Shown here piece after piece: positions 44,726 through 53,182 of a stretch of 64,000 bases of DNA. A program made the position numbers and the translations under genes. The notes below the pieces were generated by a model. The model saw only the letters and a list, made by a program, of their open reading frames with translations. It was not told where the DNA came from and did not search any database. Position 1 is the stretch's first letter. Every line of letters starts with the position of its first letter. Source of the DNA: an uncultured bacterium (GTDB lineage Bacteria; Acidobacteriota; Thermoanaerobaculia; Thermoanaerobaculales; Thermoanaerobaculaceae); the NCBI GenBank assembly GCA_937924755.1, contig CALEVZ010000013.1, positions 1 through 64,000 on the forward strand. Reading direction: 5' to 3'.

Positions 44726-45666
44726 CGTTCGAGGAAGGCGCCCATCTTGCGGAACTTGGCGTAGCGCCGGCGCGGCAGATCAGCAGGGCGGATCCGCCGC
44801 AGCTCGGCGAGCGCGGTGCGCAGGGCCGTTCCCACCGTACGCACAGCCAGCGGCGGGTCCATGTGGGCACCGCCCAGCGGCTCCGGCAGGATCTCGTCGA
44901 TCACCCCGAACCCCAGCAAATCGTTGGCCGTGAGCCGCAAGGCCTCCGCCGCTCGCTGGGTCTCCGACTGGTCCTTCCACAGGATGGCTGCGCAGCCTTC
45001 CGGAGAAATCACCGAGTACACCGCGTGTTCCAGCATGAAGACGCGGTCGCCGACGCCGATGGCCAGCGCCCCGCCCGAACCCCCTTCGCCGGTCACCACC
45101 ACCACGATGGGAGTCTCCAGCGCGGCCATCTCCCGCAGGTTGCGGGCGATCGCCTCCGCCTGACCCCGCTCCTCGGCATCGATCCCGGGATAGGCCCCTG
45201 GAGTGTCCACGAAAGAGATCACGGGAAGCCGGAACTTCTCCGCCAGGCGCATCACCCGCAACGCCTTCCGGTATCCCTCGGGGCGTGGCTGGCCAAAGTT
45301 CCGATACAGCCGGTCGCGCGTATCCCTGCCCTTCTGATGCCCGACGACCACCACCGAGTCGCCGTCAAAGCTCGCCAGCCCGGTCACGATGGCCGGATCA
45401 TCGGCGAAGCCGCGATCGCCGTGCAGCTCCACCCAGTCCGTCATCAACCCGCGCACGTAGTCGAGGGTGTAGGGACGCTCGGCGTGACGCGCAATCAGGC
45501 AGCGCTGCCAGGGGGTCACCGTCGCCGTCACCCGCCGCGCCTCAGCGTCCAACTGCTCCTTCAGGCGAGCCGCCTCGGCGCGGTCACCCTGGCGTTCCGC
45601 CTCACTCACCTGCTGCCGTAGCGCCTCGAGGGTCGCCAGAAAAGATGGTACCGCTGCCCCTGCCAT
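44722..45666 (-). CDS. accA: Acetyl-CoA carboxylase carboxyltransferase subunit alpha
   Basis: A 314-residue subunit that with AccD transfers CO2 from carboxybiotin to acetyl-CoA, starting fatty-acid synthesis. The family blocks are PWQRCLIARHAERPYTLDYV, DRGFADDPAIVTGLA, GHQKGRDTRDRLYRNFG, FVDTPGAYPGIDAEERGQAE and ISPEGCAAILWKD. ATG 45666 is the expected start; 61 further in-frame codons are rejected. It has no Shine-Dalgarno, but TACTCT ends eight bases upstream. It begins the operon through lptCA, lptB and rpoN. accD is not in view. Confidence 0.95.
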   Translation of the reverse strand: MAGAAVPSFLATLEALRQQVSEAERQGDRAEAARLKEQLDAEARRVTATVTPWQRCLIARHAERPYTLDYVRGLMTDWVELHGDRGFADDPAIVTGLASFDGDSVVVVGHQKGRDTRDRLYRNFGQPRPEGYRKALRVMRLAEKFRLPVISFVDTPGAYPGIDAEERGQAEAIARNLREMAALETPIVVVVTGEGGSGGALAIGVGDRVFMLEHAVYSVISPEGCAAILWKDQSETQRAAEALRLTANDLLGFGVIDEILPEPLGGAHMDPPLAVRTVGTALRTALAELRRIRPADLPRRRYAKFRKMGAFLER

Positions 45667-45674
45667 AGCGTGCG

Positions 45675-45703
45675 AGAGTAGTGGGAACACAGGCAATTGA
45701 CAA
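45675..45703 (-). promoter_or_regulatory. Putative leaderless promoter of accA operon
   Basis: TTGTCA (45703-45698), a 17-nt spacer and TACTCT (45680-45675) on the minus strand, then eight bases to the accA ATG. Spacing is ideal for a vegetative promoter, and there is no ribosome site between the -10 box and the start. Confidence 0.5.
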
Positions 45704-45734
45704 GGGGCCAGCCGCGCGCCGCCGGAGAGGTCAG

Positions 45735-46508
45735 CTACCGCAGAGGGTCGGCGGGGTCGGCCGTTTGCTCGCCTGCGGTCAGTGTTGCCAGCTTCCGGCG
45801 AAGCTCCACCGCGAGCCGAGCGCGCTCCTCGATGCGCCGCCGTCGCCACTGCCAGCGCTCGCTGGCGGCGGCCGGGTTATCGAGCCCGGGCGCAGGGAGC
45901 GCGGCGGCCAGCGCGGCTGCCTGACCGGCGTCCAGATGGGCTGCCGCCACCCCGAAGTAGCGCCGCGCCGCCGCCTCTGCCCCGAAGACCCCGGGGCCGA
46001 ACTCGACCACATTGAGGTACAGCTCCAGTACCCGCCGCTTTCCCAACTCTCGCTCCAACCACCATGCCAGCTTCACCTCTCGCAACTTGCGAGTAATGGT
46101 TCTTTGGGGGCTCAGGAAGAGGACGCGAGCCAGCTGCTGACTGATGGTGGACGCACCGCGCAGCCTGCCCCCTGCCCACCACACGCGCACAGCGTCGCGA
46201 AGTGCGCCCCCATCCACCGCGCCGTGGCTCAGGAAGCGAGCATCCTCGGAGACAGTAACCGCCAACACGAGCTCCGGCGAGATGGCGTCCAGGGGCACGT
46301 AGTCATGGGCCACGCGCCGCGCAAGACCCTCAGAGCGCCACCGCTGCTCTTGCCGAACTAGGGAAGCCCATGGGTAAGGAGGCGGCCCGCTTCGCCAGGG
46401 GTCGAGGTCGACCCCACTGGCCGACCACCAGATCAGCGCGGCGGCGGTGATCCCGACCAACAGGACCACCACCCCCGTGATAGCCTTGCGGACAACACGC
46501 CGGGGCAT
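45735..46508 (-). CDS. mtgA: Monofunctional peptidoglycan glycosyltransferase
   Basis: A 257-residue GT51 enzyme that polymerises lipid II into glycan strands without a transpeptidase domain. A membrane anchor (AITGVVVLLVGITAAALIWW) is followed by the catalytic motif SEDARFLSHGAVD (Glu88), RGASTISQQLARVLF (118-132), RKLREVKLAWWLE and LELYLNVVEFG. ATG 46508 is preceded at seven bases by TACAAT and lacks a Shine-Dalgarno; ATG 46517 lies three codons upstream, within that hexamer. It is divergent from the GT83 gene and terminates 69 nt before the accA start. Confidence 0.91.
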   Translation of the reverse strand: MPRRVVRKAITGVVVLLVGITAAALIWWSASGVDLDPWRSGPPPYPWASLVRQEQRWRSEGLARRVAHDYVPLDAISPELVLAVTVSEDARFLSHGAVDGGALRDAVRVWWAGGRLRGASTISQQLARVLFLSPQRTITRKLREVKLAWWLERELGKRRVLELYLNVVEFGPGVFGAEAAARRYFGVAAAHLDAGQAAALAAALPAPGLDNPAAASERWQWRRRRIEERARLAVELRRKLATLTAGEQTADPADPLR

Positions 46509-46550
46509 CACCGCCATTGTAGGCGCCCGGCCAGGAAGGAATAGCCAGGG

Positions 46551-48194
46551 ATGTTCGGGCCTCGTCAAACATGGCTCCTGGCGCTGGGCGTCATGGTTGT
46601 GGCCGCCGCCGCCAGCGTCCCCTTTCGCCACCTCTGGGAACCCGACGAGCCGCGCTACTGCCAGTCCGCTCGAGAAATGATCGCCAGCGGCGACTGGATC
46701 CTCCCCCACCTCAACGGCCAGCCGTACGGTCACAAGCCTCCTCTCTTCATGTGGCTGGTGGCCGCCGGCCGACTCGCCGGACTGGGCTGGACGGCGGCTG
46801 GCGTTTTGCCCTCGTTGCTGCCGTTTCTCACCCTCGTCCTGGTCATGCCCCGCATGGCGCGAGACATGGGCCTGGCCCGCCCCACCGGCGAACTCGCCGG
46901 GGCTTTCCTCGCCGCCTCGTTGCTGGCCGCCGTCATGGCCTTGGCGGCACGTATGGACACCCTGTTCGCCGTTCTTCTCACACTCGCCCTGTGGCTGACG
47001 GGACGGCTGTTGTGGCCCGGGGGGGGCGTAAAGCGACGCGACCATCTCCTGCTCTGGATCGTCCTCGCCCTCGCCACCCTGACGAAGGGCCCGGTGGCCC
47101 TTGTGCTTTTCGCTTTTACGGTGGCCATCACCGCCCTGGTGGCCACGCCGCGTCCACGCCTCGCCCCGCTCTTGCGCGGACCCGGGCCGGCCGTGGCGCT
47201 GCTGCTCCTCCTGGCCTGGGTGGCGGCGGCCGGGCTGCGTGGCGGACCAGACTTCCTCCACGAGATCCTCATCCGCCAGAGCACCGGTCGGACAGTGGAT
47301 TCCTTCGCCCACAAGCGGCCCTTCTACTACCACCTCATGACCTACCCGGTGACCGGTCTGCCCTTCGCCTTCGTGTCGCTGTTCGCCGCCTTCCTTGCCC
47401 TTCGCCGCAGGAGCAGCCACCCCACAATCCTGCTGGCCGCCGCCATGGTAGCCGTGCTGGGGTTCTTTTCCGTTATTTCAGGCAAACTCGTCGTCTACCT
47501 GCTACCACTCTTTCCCGCCGCCGCCCTGCTGGCCGCCGACGCCGTGGCGAGCGAGCGTCGCGGCGTTCGATCCGGCCTGTGGCTGGGGAGCGTGGGCATG
47601 ACCCTCGTTGGCACGGGGGTGGCCGTGGCTCCCTGGCTGCGCCCCGAGCTCGCCCCGGTCAAAGGGCCGCTCCTGATCGCCGGCGGCGTGGTCACGACGT
47701 TGGCCGCTGCCGCCGCCGCTGCGCTCATCCGACGTCAGGAGACGCTGGTGGTCGCCGTTCGTCTGGCCACGGCAGGGCTTGCCGTCCCATTCGCCGTCTT
47801 TCCAATCGCTACGCGCGCTCTGGACCGCACCATGCACCTGGCCACCGTGGCAGCGGCGGTCAAGGAGATGGAGCCCAACGCCAGCGACGGGTTCGTCTTC
47901 CGGATGAATGTCAGTGGCCCGTCGCTTTACGGTGAAAGAATCTTTCGCAAGTTACGCACACCCGAGGAACTCGCTGCCGTGCTGAGTTCTGGGCGAGTCG
48001 TCATTACCGAGGAGAAATCCTGGCGACGCATCGGCGGGAAATTGGCTGGCCTCGCCGTCCGCGCCACCGTGTTTGAGTTTCGCACCGGCCCGGTGTTCGT
48101 CCTGCGCGCCGCCACAGCCGCTGACAGTGCGGCAACCCCTCCCAGCAGCTCGGCAGCGGATCCACCCTTGCCCACCACGCCGAGCGGGCCCTAA
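46551..48194 (+). CDS. ArnT-like membrane glycosyltransferase (GT83/PMT_2)
   Basis: A 547-residue integral membrane protein with about a dozen hydrophobic segments. The N-terminal periplasmic loop has HLWEPDEPRYCQSAREMIAS then GDWILPHLNGQPYGHKPPLF, the WEPDE(P/A)R...KPPLFMW signature of ArnT/PMT-type enzymes that move a sugar from undecaprenyl-phosphate onto lipid A or another envelope acceptor. The catalytic acidic pair is the Asp-Glu of EPDEPR. The C-terminal 120 residues form a soluble domain. The acceptor and sugar cannot be read from sequence. Confidence 0.87.
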   Translation: MFGPRQTWLLALGVMVVAAAASVPFRHLWEPDEPRYCQSAREMIASGDWILPHLNGQPYGHKPPLFMWLVAAGRLAGLGWTAAGVLPSLLPFLTLVLVMPRMARDMGLARPTGELAGAFLAASLLAAVMALAARMDTLFAVLLTLALWLTGRLLWPGGGVKRRDHLLLWIVLALATLTKGPVALVLFAFTVAITALVATPRPRLAPLLRGPGPAVALLLLLAWVAAAGLRGGPDFLHEILIRQSTGRTVDSFAHKRPFYYHLMTYPVTGLPFAFVSLFAAFLALRRRSSHPTILLAAAMVAVLGFFSVISGKLVVYLLPLFPAAALLAADAVASERRGVRSGLWLGSVGMTLVGTGVAVAPWLRPELAPVKGPLLIAGGVVTTLAAAAAAALIRRQETLVVAVRLATAGLAVPFAVFPIATRALDRTMHLATVAAAVKEMEPNASDGFVFRMNVSGPSLYGERIFRKLRTPEELAAVLSSGRVVITEEKSWRRIGGKLAGLAVRATVFEFRTGPVFVLRAATAADSAATPPSSSAADPPLPTTPSGP

Positions 48195-48214
48195 ATTCTT
48201 CTTAAGAGTTGCCG

Positions 48215-48406
48215 ATGAGACGAAGGCGATCCGCCGCCGCCGAGGCGGCCTGCGTGGTGCTCGTCAAAGGCGCCGAAGAGCTGGTCGTGTTCGCCCGAGA
48301 GCTTCCCGACTGCCAGGCGTGGCTCGCGCTCAACGGCGACAAGCCGGCCGCTTTAGACGGGCACTTTGAACTTGGTGAGGGGGTAGCACCGCCTCGTGCT
48401 ACCTAA
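48215..48406 (+). CDS. Possible small protein, weakly supported
   Basis: A 63-codon frame starting at ATG 48215 with AAGAG upstream, 20 nt after the GT83 stop. It encodes a moderately protein-like sequence (CVVLVKGAEELVVFARELPD then CQAWLALNGDKPAALDGHFE) with no family I recognise. Its end overlaps a strong hairpin (48382-48403), which argues against coding. It could be a gene fragment. Confidence 0.25.
   Translation: MRRRRSAAAEAACVVLVKGAEELVVFARELPDCQAWLALNGDKPAALDGHFELGEGVAPPRAT
48382..48403. terminator. Perfect hairpin between convergent genes
   Basis: GGTAGCAC-CGCCTC-GTGCTACC: an 8-bp perfect stem and 6-nt loop between the GT83 gene and the convergent secreted-protein gene. There is no T run on either side, so it may be a rho-assisted end or a transcript-stability element rather than a textbook terminator. 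Confidence 0.45.
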
Positions 48407-48435
48407 TCGCCTCGCGCCCACCGGTGCTGGGAGTT

Positions 48436-49707
48436 TCAGGGGGCCACAACGGGAAACGTGCCGATTTCGGCGAGGAAGCCGTCCTTGGTGAGGGCCAGCA
48501 GGCGGTACAGCTGCACGCGGTCGTCACCTACCTGGAGGTAGCAGTACGAGAAGGGATCTTCCCCGCCGTCCGCGACCGGCAAGAAATCCCTCTGCAAGGA
48601 CTGCCAGCTCTTGCCCGCCCTCGCCATGGCCTCCACCACGAACCCGAGGACGCCATCGTGCCACTGAGTCTCCCAGGAGATGACCACGTTCTCGGCGCTG
48701 GCGGCGAAATCCCAGCGCTCCAGAGCCACCGGATACTCCGCCAACGGGCGGGTGGTGAGCGAGAGCGCCCCGCGCAGGGAGAGGTTGACCGCCACCACTC
48801 CCGCCCAGGACACCCCCCGCAAAGGCACCGCCACCTCCTCGCCCTCGCGAAGGCGCACGACGTCGTACTGCCCGGGAAACGGGTATCGCACCCCAACGTG
48901 TACGGCCATCCCCTGGTTGCGCAGTACGCTCACCGCCTCCGCCGAGGCCCGTGCGGGCAAGGGGAGGATATGTACCCCGAACCCCAGCTCCCCGCCCACA
49001 CCGTCTACGAGGCGGCGACCCTGCAGGCCGGGGAGCAGCGGGGCTGGCGCCTCGAACCCCAGCCCCGACGGATTGAACAGGCCGGCCAGCACCACCTCTG
49101 AAACGGCATCGAGGAGGTCCCCCTCGAGTCGATCGGCCAGCACCGCCAGCGCGCCCTCGGGCCAGGGCACGGCCGTGACCGCCCTCAGGAGGTCATCCTC
49201 GCCGATCCGCCACGCCGTTTCCACAAGCGCCGTCTCGGTCACCTCGCCTCCGACCAGCGACGCTAACCAGCTCTCCTGCCAGGCCCGACGCAATTTCGCC
49301 GATGGTGGTGACAGGTGCGCCGCCACCAGGCGGGCCGCAACGGCAGCCCGACTCGGAGGTGCGACGCGCCCCAGATCCCGGCGAACCAGCGCCTCCACCG
49401 TCCGAAAGAACGCCTCCTCCACGGGTTCCAGGGAGCCCAATGCCAGGTCGCTGCCGGGGGCCGTGGCGTCGAAGGGATTTTCGAGCACGCGAATCACCAT
49501 CCCCGGGGTTCGCCACCCCCGAGCGTGGACGGTGCGAGCTGCGGCCTGGGCCGCCGCCGCTACCTGGTGGCTTCCAGGCGAGCCATCCACTTCAATGCGC
49601 ACGTTCGCAACGATGTCAACCTGTCCCTGAGCGCGCGCGCCGGTGGCGCCGAGGAAAACAACGAAAGCGACGAGCCAGACGACTGGGAGTCGGACGGTAC
49701 GACCCAT
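48436..49707 (-). CDS. Secreted protein of unknown function
   Basis: A 423-residue protein with a clear signal peptide (LPVVWLVAFVVFLGATGARA, cut before QGQVD). The middle part (about 90-250) is helical and Ala/Leu-rich; the C-terminal 150 residues are beta-rich, with NVVISWETQWHDGVLGFVVE resembling a fibronectin-like strand pattern found in exported proteins of environmental bacteria. I do not recognise a named family. It is monocistronic and separate from the PP2C operon that ends at 49821. Confidence 0.78.
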   Translation of the reverse strand: MGRTVRLPVVWLVAFVVFLGATGARAQGQVDIVANVRIEVDGSPGSHQVAAAAQAAARTVHARGWRTPGMVIRVLENPFDATAPGSDLALGSLEPVEEAFFRTVEALVRRDLGRVAPPSRAAVAARLVAAHLSPPSAKLRRAWQESWLASLVGGEVTETALVETAWRIGEDDLLRAVTAVPWPEGALAVLADRLEGDLLDAVSEVVLAGLFNPSGLGFEAPAPLLPGLQGRRLVDGVGGELGFGVHILPLPARASAEAVSVLRNQGMAVHVGVRYPFPGQYDVVRLREGEEVAVPLRGVSWAGVVAVNLSLRGALSLTTRPLAEYPVALERWDFAASAENVVISWETQWHDGVLGFVVEAMARAGKSWQSLQRDFLPVADGGEDPFSYCYLQVGDDRVQLYRLLALTKDGFLAEIGTFPVVAP

Positions 49708-49820
49708 GGAGAAACCTTAGAACTCGCATGAGCAGCCGTCAAGAGCCCGCGCCGGCATCCGGCAACCAGTGGCCGGGCATCGTGGCCTGGACGGGATCGA
49801 ACCTCGCGGGGAGGGAGGCC

Positions 49821-50597
49821 TCAACTCTCCCGGAGTCGGACCAACACGATGGTGATGTTGTCGGAGCCACCGCGGCGGTTGGCCTCGTCCACCAGGGCCC
49901 GGGCGGTGGCGCGCAGATCCGGCCCACTCCGGCGCAGAATCTCGGCCAGCTCGGCGTCCTCGACCATGCCGTTCAACCCATCGGAACACAACAGGAGGAG
50001 GTCACCGGCGCGGATAGCGTGCTCCCGCACGTCTGCCACCGGCTCCTGAGCACCCCCCAGTGCACGCGTCACGACGTTTTTCAGCGGATGGCTGCGCGCC
50101 GCATCTTCGGACAACAGCCCAGCCACCACCTGCTCGTGGACCCAGGAGTGATCGCTGGTCAGCAGCTGCAGCCCCCCCTCCCGGAGGAGATAGGCGCGAC
50201 TGTCGCCCACATGGGCCACCGTCACCCGGGAAAGGTCGTGTGACAAGAGCGCCGCCACCATGGTGGCACCCATGCCACGCAGCCGGGGATCGCCCTCGAC
50301 CGCTCCCGTGACCCGGCGGTGCGCCTGCAGCGCGGCGAACATCAGCCGATTGGAATCGCACGGCAGGCGAGCGTCCCAACCTTCGGGCCAGGTGGTTTCC
50401 GCTGCATTCGTGGTGGCCTCGACGACTCGCTCGATTTCCGACACCGCCAGGCCGGCGGCCACCTCGCCGGCGGCATGTCCGCCCATGCCATCGGCGATGA
50501 CGAACAGCCCCAGATCCTCCCGCACCAGGAAGGCGTCTTCGTTGTGGTGCCGCCGCAGGCCCCGATCACTGGTACCGAATGATTCCACCTTCACCAT
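49821..50597 (-). CDS. PP2C-family protein serine/threonine phosphatase
   Basis: A 258-residue PPM/PP2C phosphatase. Metal-binding motifs are intact: NEDAFLV (Asp21), VIADGMGGHAAGE (Asp36, Gly37), VAHVGDSRAYLL, LLLCSDGLNGMV and GGSDNITIVLV. It should dephosphorylate Ser/Thr proteins in the cytoplasm. No Hanks-type kinase is in the window. It begins eight nt after the DnaJ-TPR stop, at ATG 50597 (a TTG at 50603 would add two residues), as the last gene of a five-gene run. Confidence 0.92.
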   Translation of the reverse strand: MVKVESFGTSDRGLRRHHNEDAFLVREDLGLFVIADGMGGHAAGEVAAGLAVSEIERVVEATTNAAETTWPEGWDARLPCDSNRLMFAALQAHRRVTGAVEGDPRLRGMGATMVAALLSHDLSRVTVAHVGDSRAYLLREGGLQLLTSDHSWVHEQVVAGLLSEDAARSHPLKNVVTRALGGAQEPVADVREHAIRAGDLLLLCSDGLNGMVEDAELAEILRRSGPDLRATARALVDEANRRGGSDNITIVLVRLRES

Positions 50598-50605
50598 GGC
50601 CAAGA

Positions 50606-51229
50606 CTACGCCTTCTTCCCCGCCTGCTGCAACTCTCGCATGAGCGCCTGTGCCGTTGGATCGTCCGGTACCAGCTCCAGCGCGGCGGTGGCAAAGCGAA
50701 TGGCACGGGAGGGCATGCCTGCCCGGGCGAAAAGTCGGGCCGCGTCCACGAGCACGCGCTGGTTCAAGGGGTCCAGCTTCGCCGCCCGCTCCAGCAGTCG
50801 AAGCGCTTCTCCCAGCTCGTCAGTCTGCTTGGCGAGGAACAGCCCGAAAAGGTGATGAGCACGCGCCGAGGAGGAGTCGTGCGCCAACGCTTGTCGAAAA
50901 ACCAAGCGCGCCTCGGCAGTGCTCCCGGCGTTGGCGAGTTGCACCGCCCGGGCCAGCAAGCCACGAGCCACCTCTCGGGAATCATCGTGCGACTCCCGCG
51001 TGATCGACCCGCGCGTGGCGTCGTAGCGGCGTCGGCGCTCCTCGTCGGAAAGCGTGTTGTACGCCTCGGTGATGCGCTGGAAGCGTTGCTCGGCGCGCAC
51101 CCTCGCCTCGCCAACGAACCGGTCCGGGTGCAGTTCGCGCGCCTGGCGCCGGAAGGCGGCGCGCAGCTCCTCTGCGGTGGCGTCGGGCTTCACACCCAAG
51201 ATTTCGTAAAGATCATCGAAGTTCGGCAT
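50606..51229 (-). CDS. J-domain protein with C-terminal TPR-like repeats
   Basis: A 207-residue protein: J domain at 4-70 (DLYEILGVKPDATAEELRAA, with HPD at 34-36) and TPR-like helices from about 85 (ARGLLARAVQLANAGSTAEA; LFGLFLAKQTDELGEALRLL). J domains recruit and stimulate DnaK; TPRs would supply client specificity. No DnaK or zinc-finger region is present. TACAAT at 51260-51255 suggests a promoter in the short gap before it, while the overall run from 53896 looks like one operon. Confidence 0.88.
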   Translation of the reverse strand: MPNFDDLYEILGVKPDATAEELRAAFRRQARELHPDRFVGEARVRAEQRFQRITEAYNTLSDEERRRRYDATRGSITRESHDDSREVARGLLARAVQLANAGSTAEARLVFRQALAHDSSSARAHHLFGLFLAKQTDELGEALRLLERAAKLDPLNQRVLVDAARLFARAGMPSRAIRFATAALELVPDDPTAQALMRELQQAGKKA

Positions 51230-51270
51230 CGGCTACCGTCAAGCTGACAGCAGTATTGTAGCGCATTCCC

Positions 51271-52353
51271 TCAGCGGTGCTCCTGCAGGCGGGCCAGCGC
51301 CTTACGCCGCAGGGCAGCGGCGACGTTGCGGTCCCGGCCCAGAAAGCGCAAGTCCCGGAGCGACAGTCTGTTGACAAGATTGAGAGCGATCGGCAACGGC
51401 GTCTTGGGGTTGAACGCCAGATTGCGCACCACACCGTAGCGACGCAGCCACTTTGGGGAGGAGGCGAAGATGCGCAGGATTTCCTCGTGGGCTTGCCGCA
51501 TCTGGGCAATGCGCTCCACGTCCGCCTCGCTGAGCTTGGGGCTCATGGCCACCGCGCGGGCCACCAGCGGGTTGCGATCCCGAGCCAGGATGAGGCGTTC
51601 TTCCCTCCCCCCCTTCAGCGCCGCCATGACGCGCTGAAAGGCGTTCATCAGGGACAAGCGGACGAACAGATCCTTTATCTCCCTAGGCTCGTCCTCTTCG
51701 CCCAACGCCCCTTCCAGACCCGTGCTCGCCAGCTCCTCGCCCGGCAGGCGCATGCCAATCGCCTTGAGCTCGGCGAGCGCCTCCTCCACCGATGGCCCGG
51801 CGGCGACCTCGGGCTCCCCACCGGCCGTCGCCCACACCACCGCCTTTTCGAGAAACTCCTCCTCGAATTCCCGCACCCGCCTTAGCACGTCCGGGCTGAT
51901 CTGGGGGTTGGCCCGAAGATCGTCGAGGATCTCCAGACAGGTCATGACCCTCGCCTGGTTGGTGATGATGATGTCCTGGACCCGAGGGCCGGCATGCCGC
52001 GCCAGCCATCGCAGCGTCTCGTTGGCGACCCGGGGGTGGCGAGCCGCCGCCTCCAGAACGTCGGCCGCCTGGACCGAGCGGACCAGCAGCTCCAGATCGA
52101 GCGCCTCGATGTCGGGACTGGTCAGCAAGGCGAGAAAGTGTTGGGTCTCGAAGGTGGCCAGGGTGTTTCTCGCCTGCTGGGCGATCTCCTCGTCCCCCTC
52201 CGCGCTGAGGAGCAAGACGATGCGAATCAGGTCCTCGCGGCTGACGGGTAGGAGTCCCTGTGCCGCGAACATCCTCACGGCGCGGGGCACCATGCCCTGG
52301 CGAATGGCCTGGAGAATCGCTCCAACGCTGGCCAGCGACGGCTGTCCGCTCAT
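51271..52353 (-). CDS. Helical-repeat protein, function unknown
   Basis: A 360-residue, almost wholly helical protein lacking signal or membrane segments. It has short repeated units around NP/HP turns (AARHPRVANETLRWLARHAG; ARDRNPLVARAVAMSPKLSE; NLAFNPKTPLPIALNLVNRL) that recall HEAT or leucine-rich-variant repeats. I do not recognise a named family. It overlaps the RodZ-like gene by four bases (ATGA) and precedes the J-domain gene. A second protein of the same style lies at 53183, suggesting duplication. Confidence 0.8.
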   Translation of the reverse strand: MSGQPSLASVGAILQAIRQGMVPRAVRMFAAQGLLPVSREDLIRIVLLLSAEGDEEIAQQARNTLATFETQHFLALLTSPDIEALDLELLVRSVQAADVLEAAARHPRVANETLRWLARHAGPRVQDIIITNQARVMTCLEILDDLRANPQISPDVLRRVREFEEEFLEKAVVWATAGGEPEVAAGPSVEEALAELKAIGMRLPGEELASTGLEGALGEEDEPREIKDLFVRLSLMNAFQRVMAALKGGREERLILARDRNPLVARAVAMSPKLSEADVERIAQMRQAHEEILRIFASSPKWLRRYGVVRNLAFNPKTPLPIALNLVNRLSLRDLRFLGRDRNVAAALRRKALARLQEHR

Positions 52354-53132
52354 TCCCGTGACGCGCCCCGGGTATACTCGGCCGGATCGAGCCGCAATCT
52401 CACCACCTCGCCCCGGCCCCCCAGCGCCGCCAGCGTGGTTCCGTGAAAACAGACCTGCAGCGCCCCGGCGTCTCCGATGACCAGCTCAACGGTTCCCACC
52501 GCGCCGGGCCAATCCCACCGCTCACCGGCGGTGAGCAGGCGCGACTGCCGCGCACCGCTCTCATCCCGCACCTCCACCCAGCACGGCCGCTCACCGGCCT
52601 GCAACGACAGCACGCACGGTGGCGCCACCATCTCCGGCGCTGCAGAGGGGGTGGCCGTCGCCAGCGCCACCGGGGTGACCAGCGTCAGGACCGCCGTTGG
52701 CGTCGGCGCCGGCACCGCCTGCCCTTCGCCCCTGATCCGCTGCAGCACCGCAACTCCGGCCAGGGTGGCGAGCACCAGGAGCACACCGACGATCCACGCC
52801 CACACCCTGCCCTCACGAACCACCGGCGTCGCGACGACTGGTATCGAGCCACTGGTGCGTTCCTCGTCGGCGCGCTCCCAGGCCACCGCGAAGCGACTCA
52901 TCCAGGGCTCCAACGGCTCACCGATCAGCTCCAGGTACTGCCGCAGGAATAGCCGCGCGAACGTCTCCCCCGGCAGCCGAGAAAACGCTCCTTGCTCCAG
53001 CCCCTCAAGCATCCGCCGCGAGATCTTGGTGCGGGCGACCAGATCCTCAAGGGTGACACCGGCCTTCTCCCGCGCTGTCGCCAGGGCGCGGCCGAACTCC
53101 TCCGGAGTTCCCTTGCCAGCCGATCCCGTCAT
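52350..53132 (-). CDS. RodZ-like protein: HTH, one membrane segment, periplasmic domain
   Basis: A 260-residue protein with an N-terminal helix-turn-helix (about 12-75: FGRALATAREKAGVTLEDLV, then ARTKISRRMLEGLEQGAFSR), one membrane helix (about 111-131: WAWIVGVLLVLATLAGVAVL) and a periplasmic beta domain after a Pro/Thr linker, as in RodZ, which links MreB to the wall machinery. I start at ATG 53132: TTGCAC, 16 nt and TAAACT precede it by eight bases. A GTG at 53186 would overlap the upstream stop. mreB is not nearby, so the role in cell shape is inference. Confidence 0.8.
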   Translation of the reverse strand: MTGSAGKGTPEEFGRALATAREKAGVTLEDLVARTKISRRMLEGLEQGAFSRLPGETFARLFLRQYLELIGEPLEPWMSRFAVAWERADEERTSGSIPVVATPVVREGRVWAWIVGVLLVLATLAGVAVLQRIRGEGQAVPAPTPTAVLTLVTPVALATATPSAAPEMVAPPCVLSLQAGERPCWVEVRDESGARQSRLLTAGERWDWPGAVGTVELVIGDAGALQVCFHGTTLAALGGRGEVVRLRLDPAEYTRGASRE

Positions 53133-53140
53133 CTTGAGGG

Positions 53141-53168
53141 AGTTTACGGAGTGAATCGGAAAGTGCAA
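53141..53168 (-). promoter_or_regulatory. Putative leaderless promoter of the RodZ-like gene
   Basis: TTGCAC (53168-53163), 16-nt spacer, TAAACT (53146-53141), then eight bases to ATG 53132 on the minus strand. No ribosome site is present. Confidence 0.45.
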
Positions 53169-53182
53169 GTAGTTGCCGAGCA

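Noticed and set aside
45667-45849. 61 extra N-terminal codons for AccA
   Set aside because: They are unlike any AccA N-terminus, overlap the mtgA 3' end and contain the accA promoter-like sequence.
46509-47420. A 300-residue N-terminal extension of the MtgA frame
   Set aside because: It lies antisense to the GT83 gene and the sequence is Gly/Gln/Arg-rich shadow text; the membrane anchor begins at 46508.
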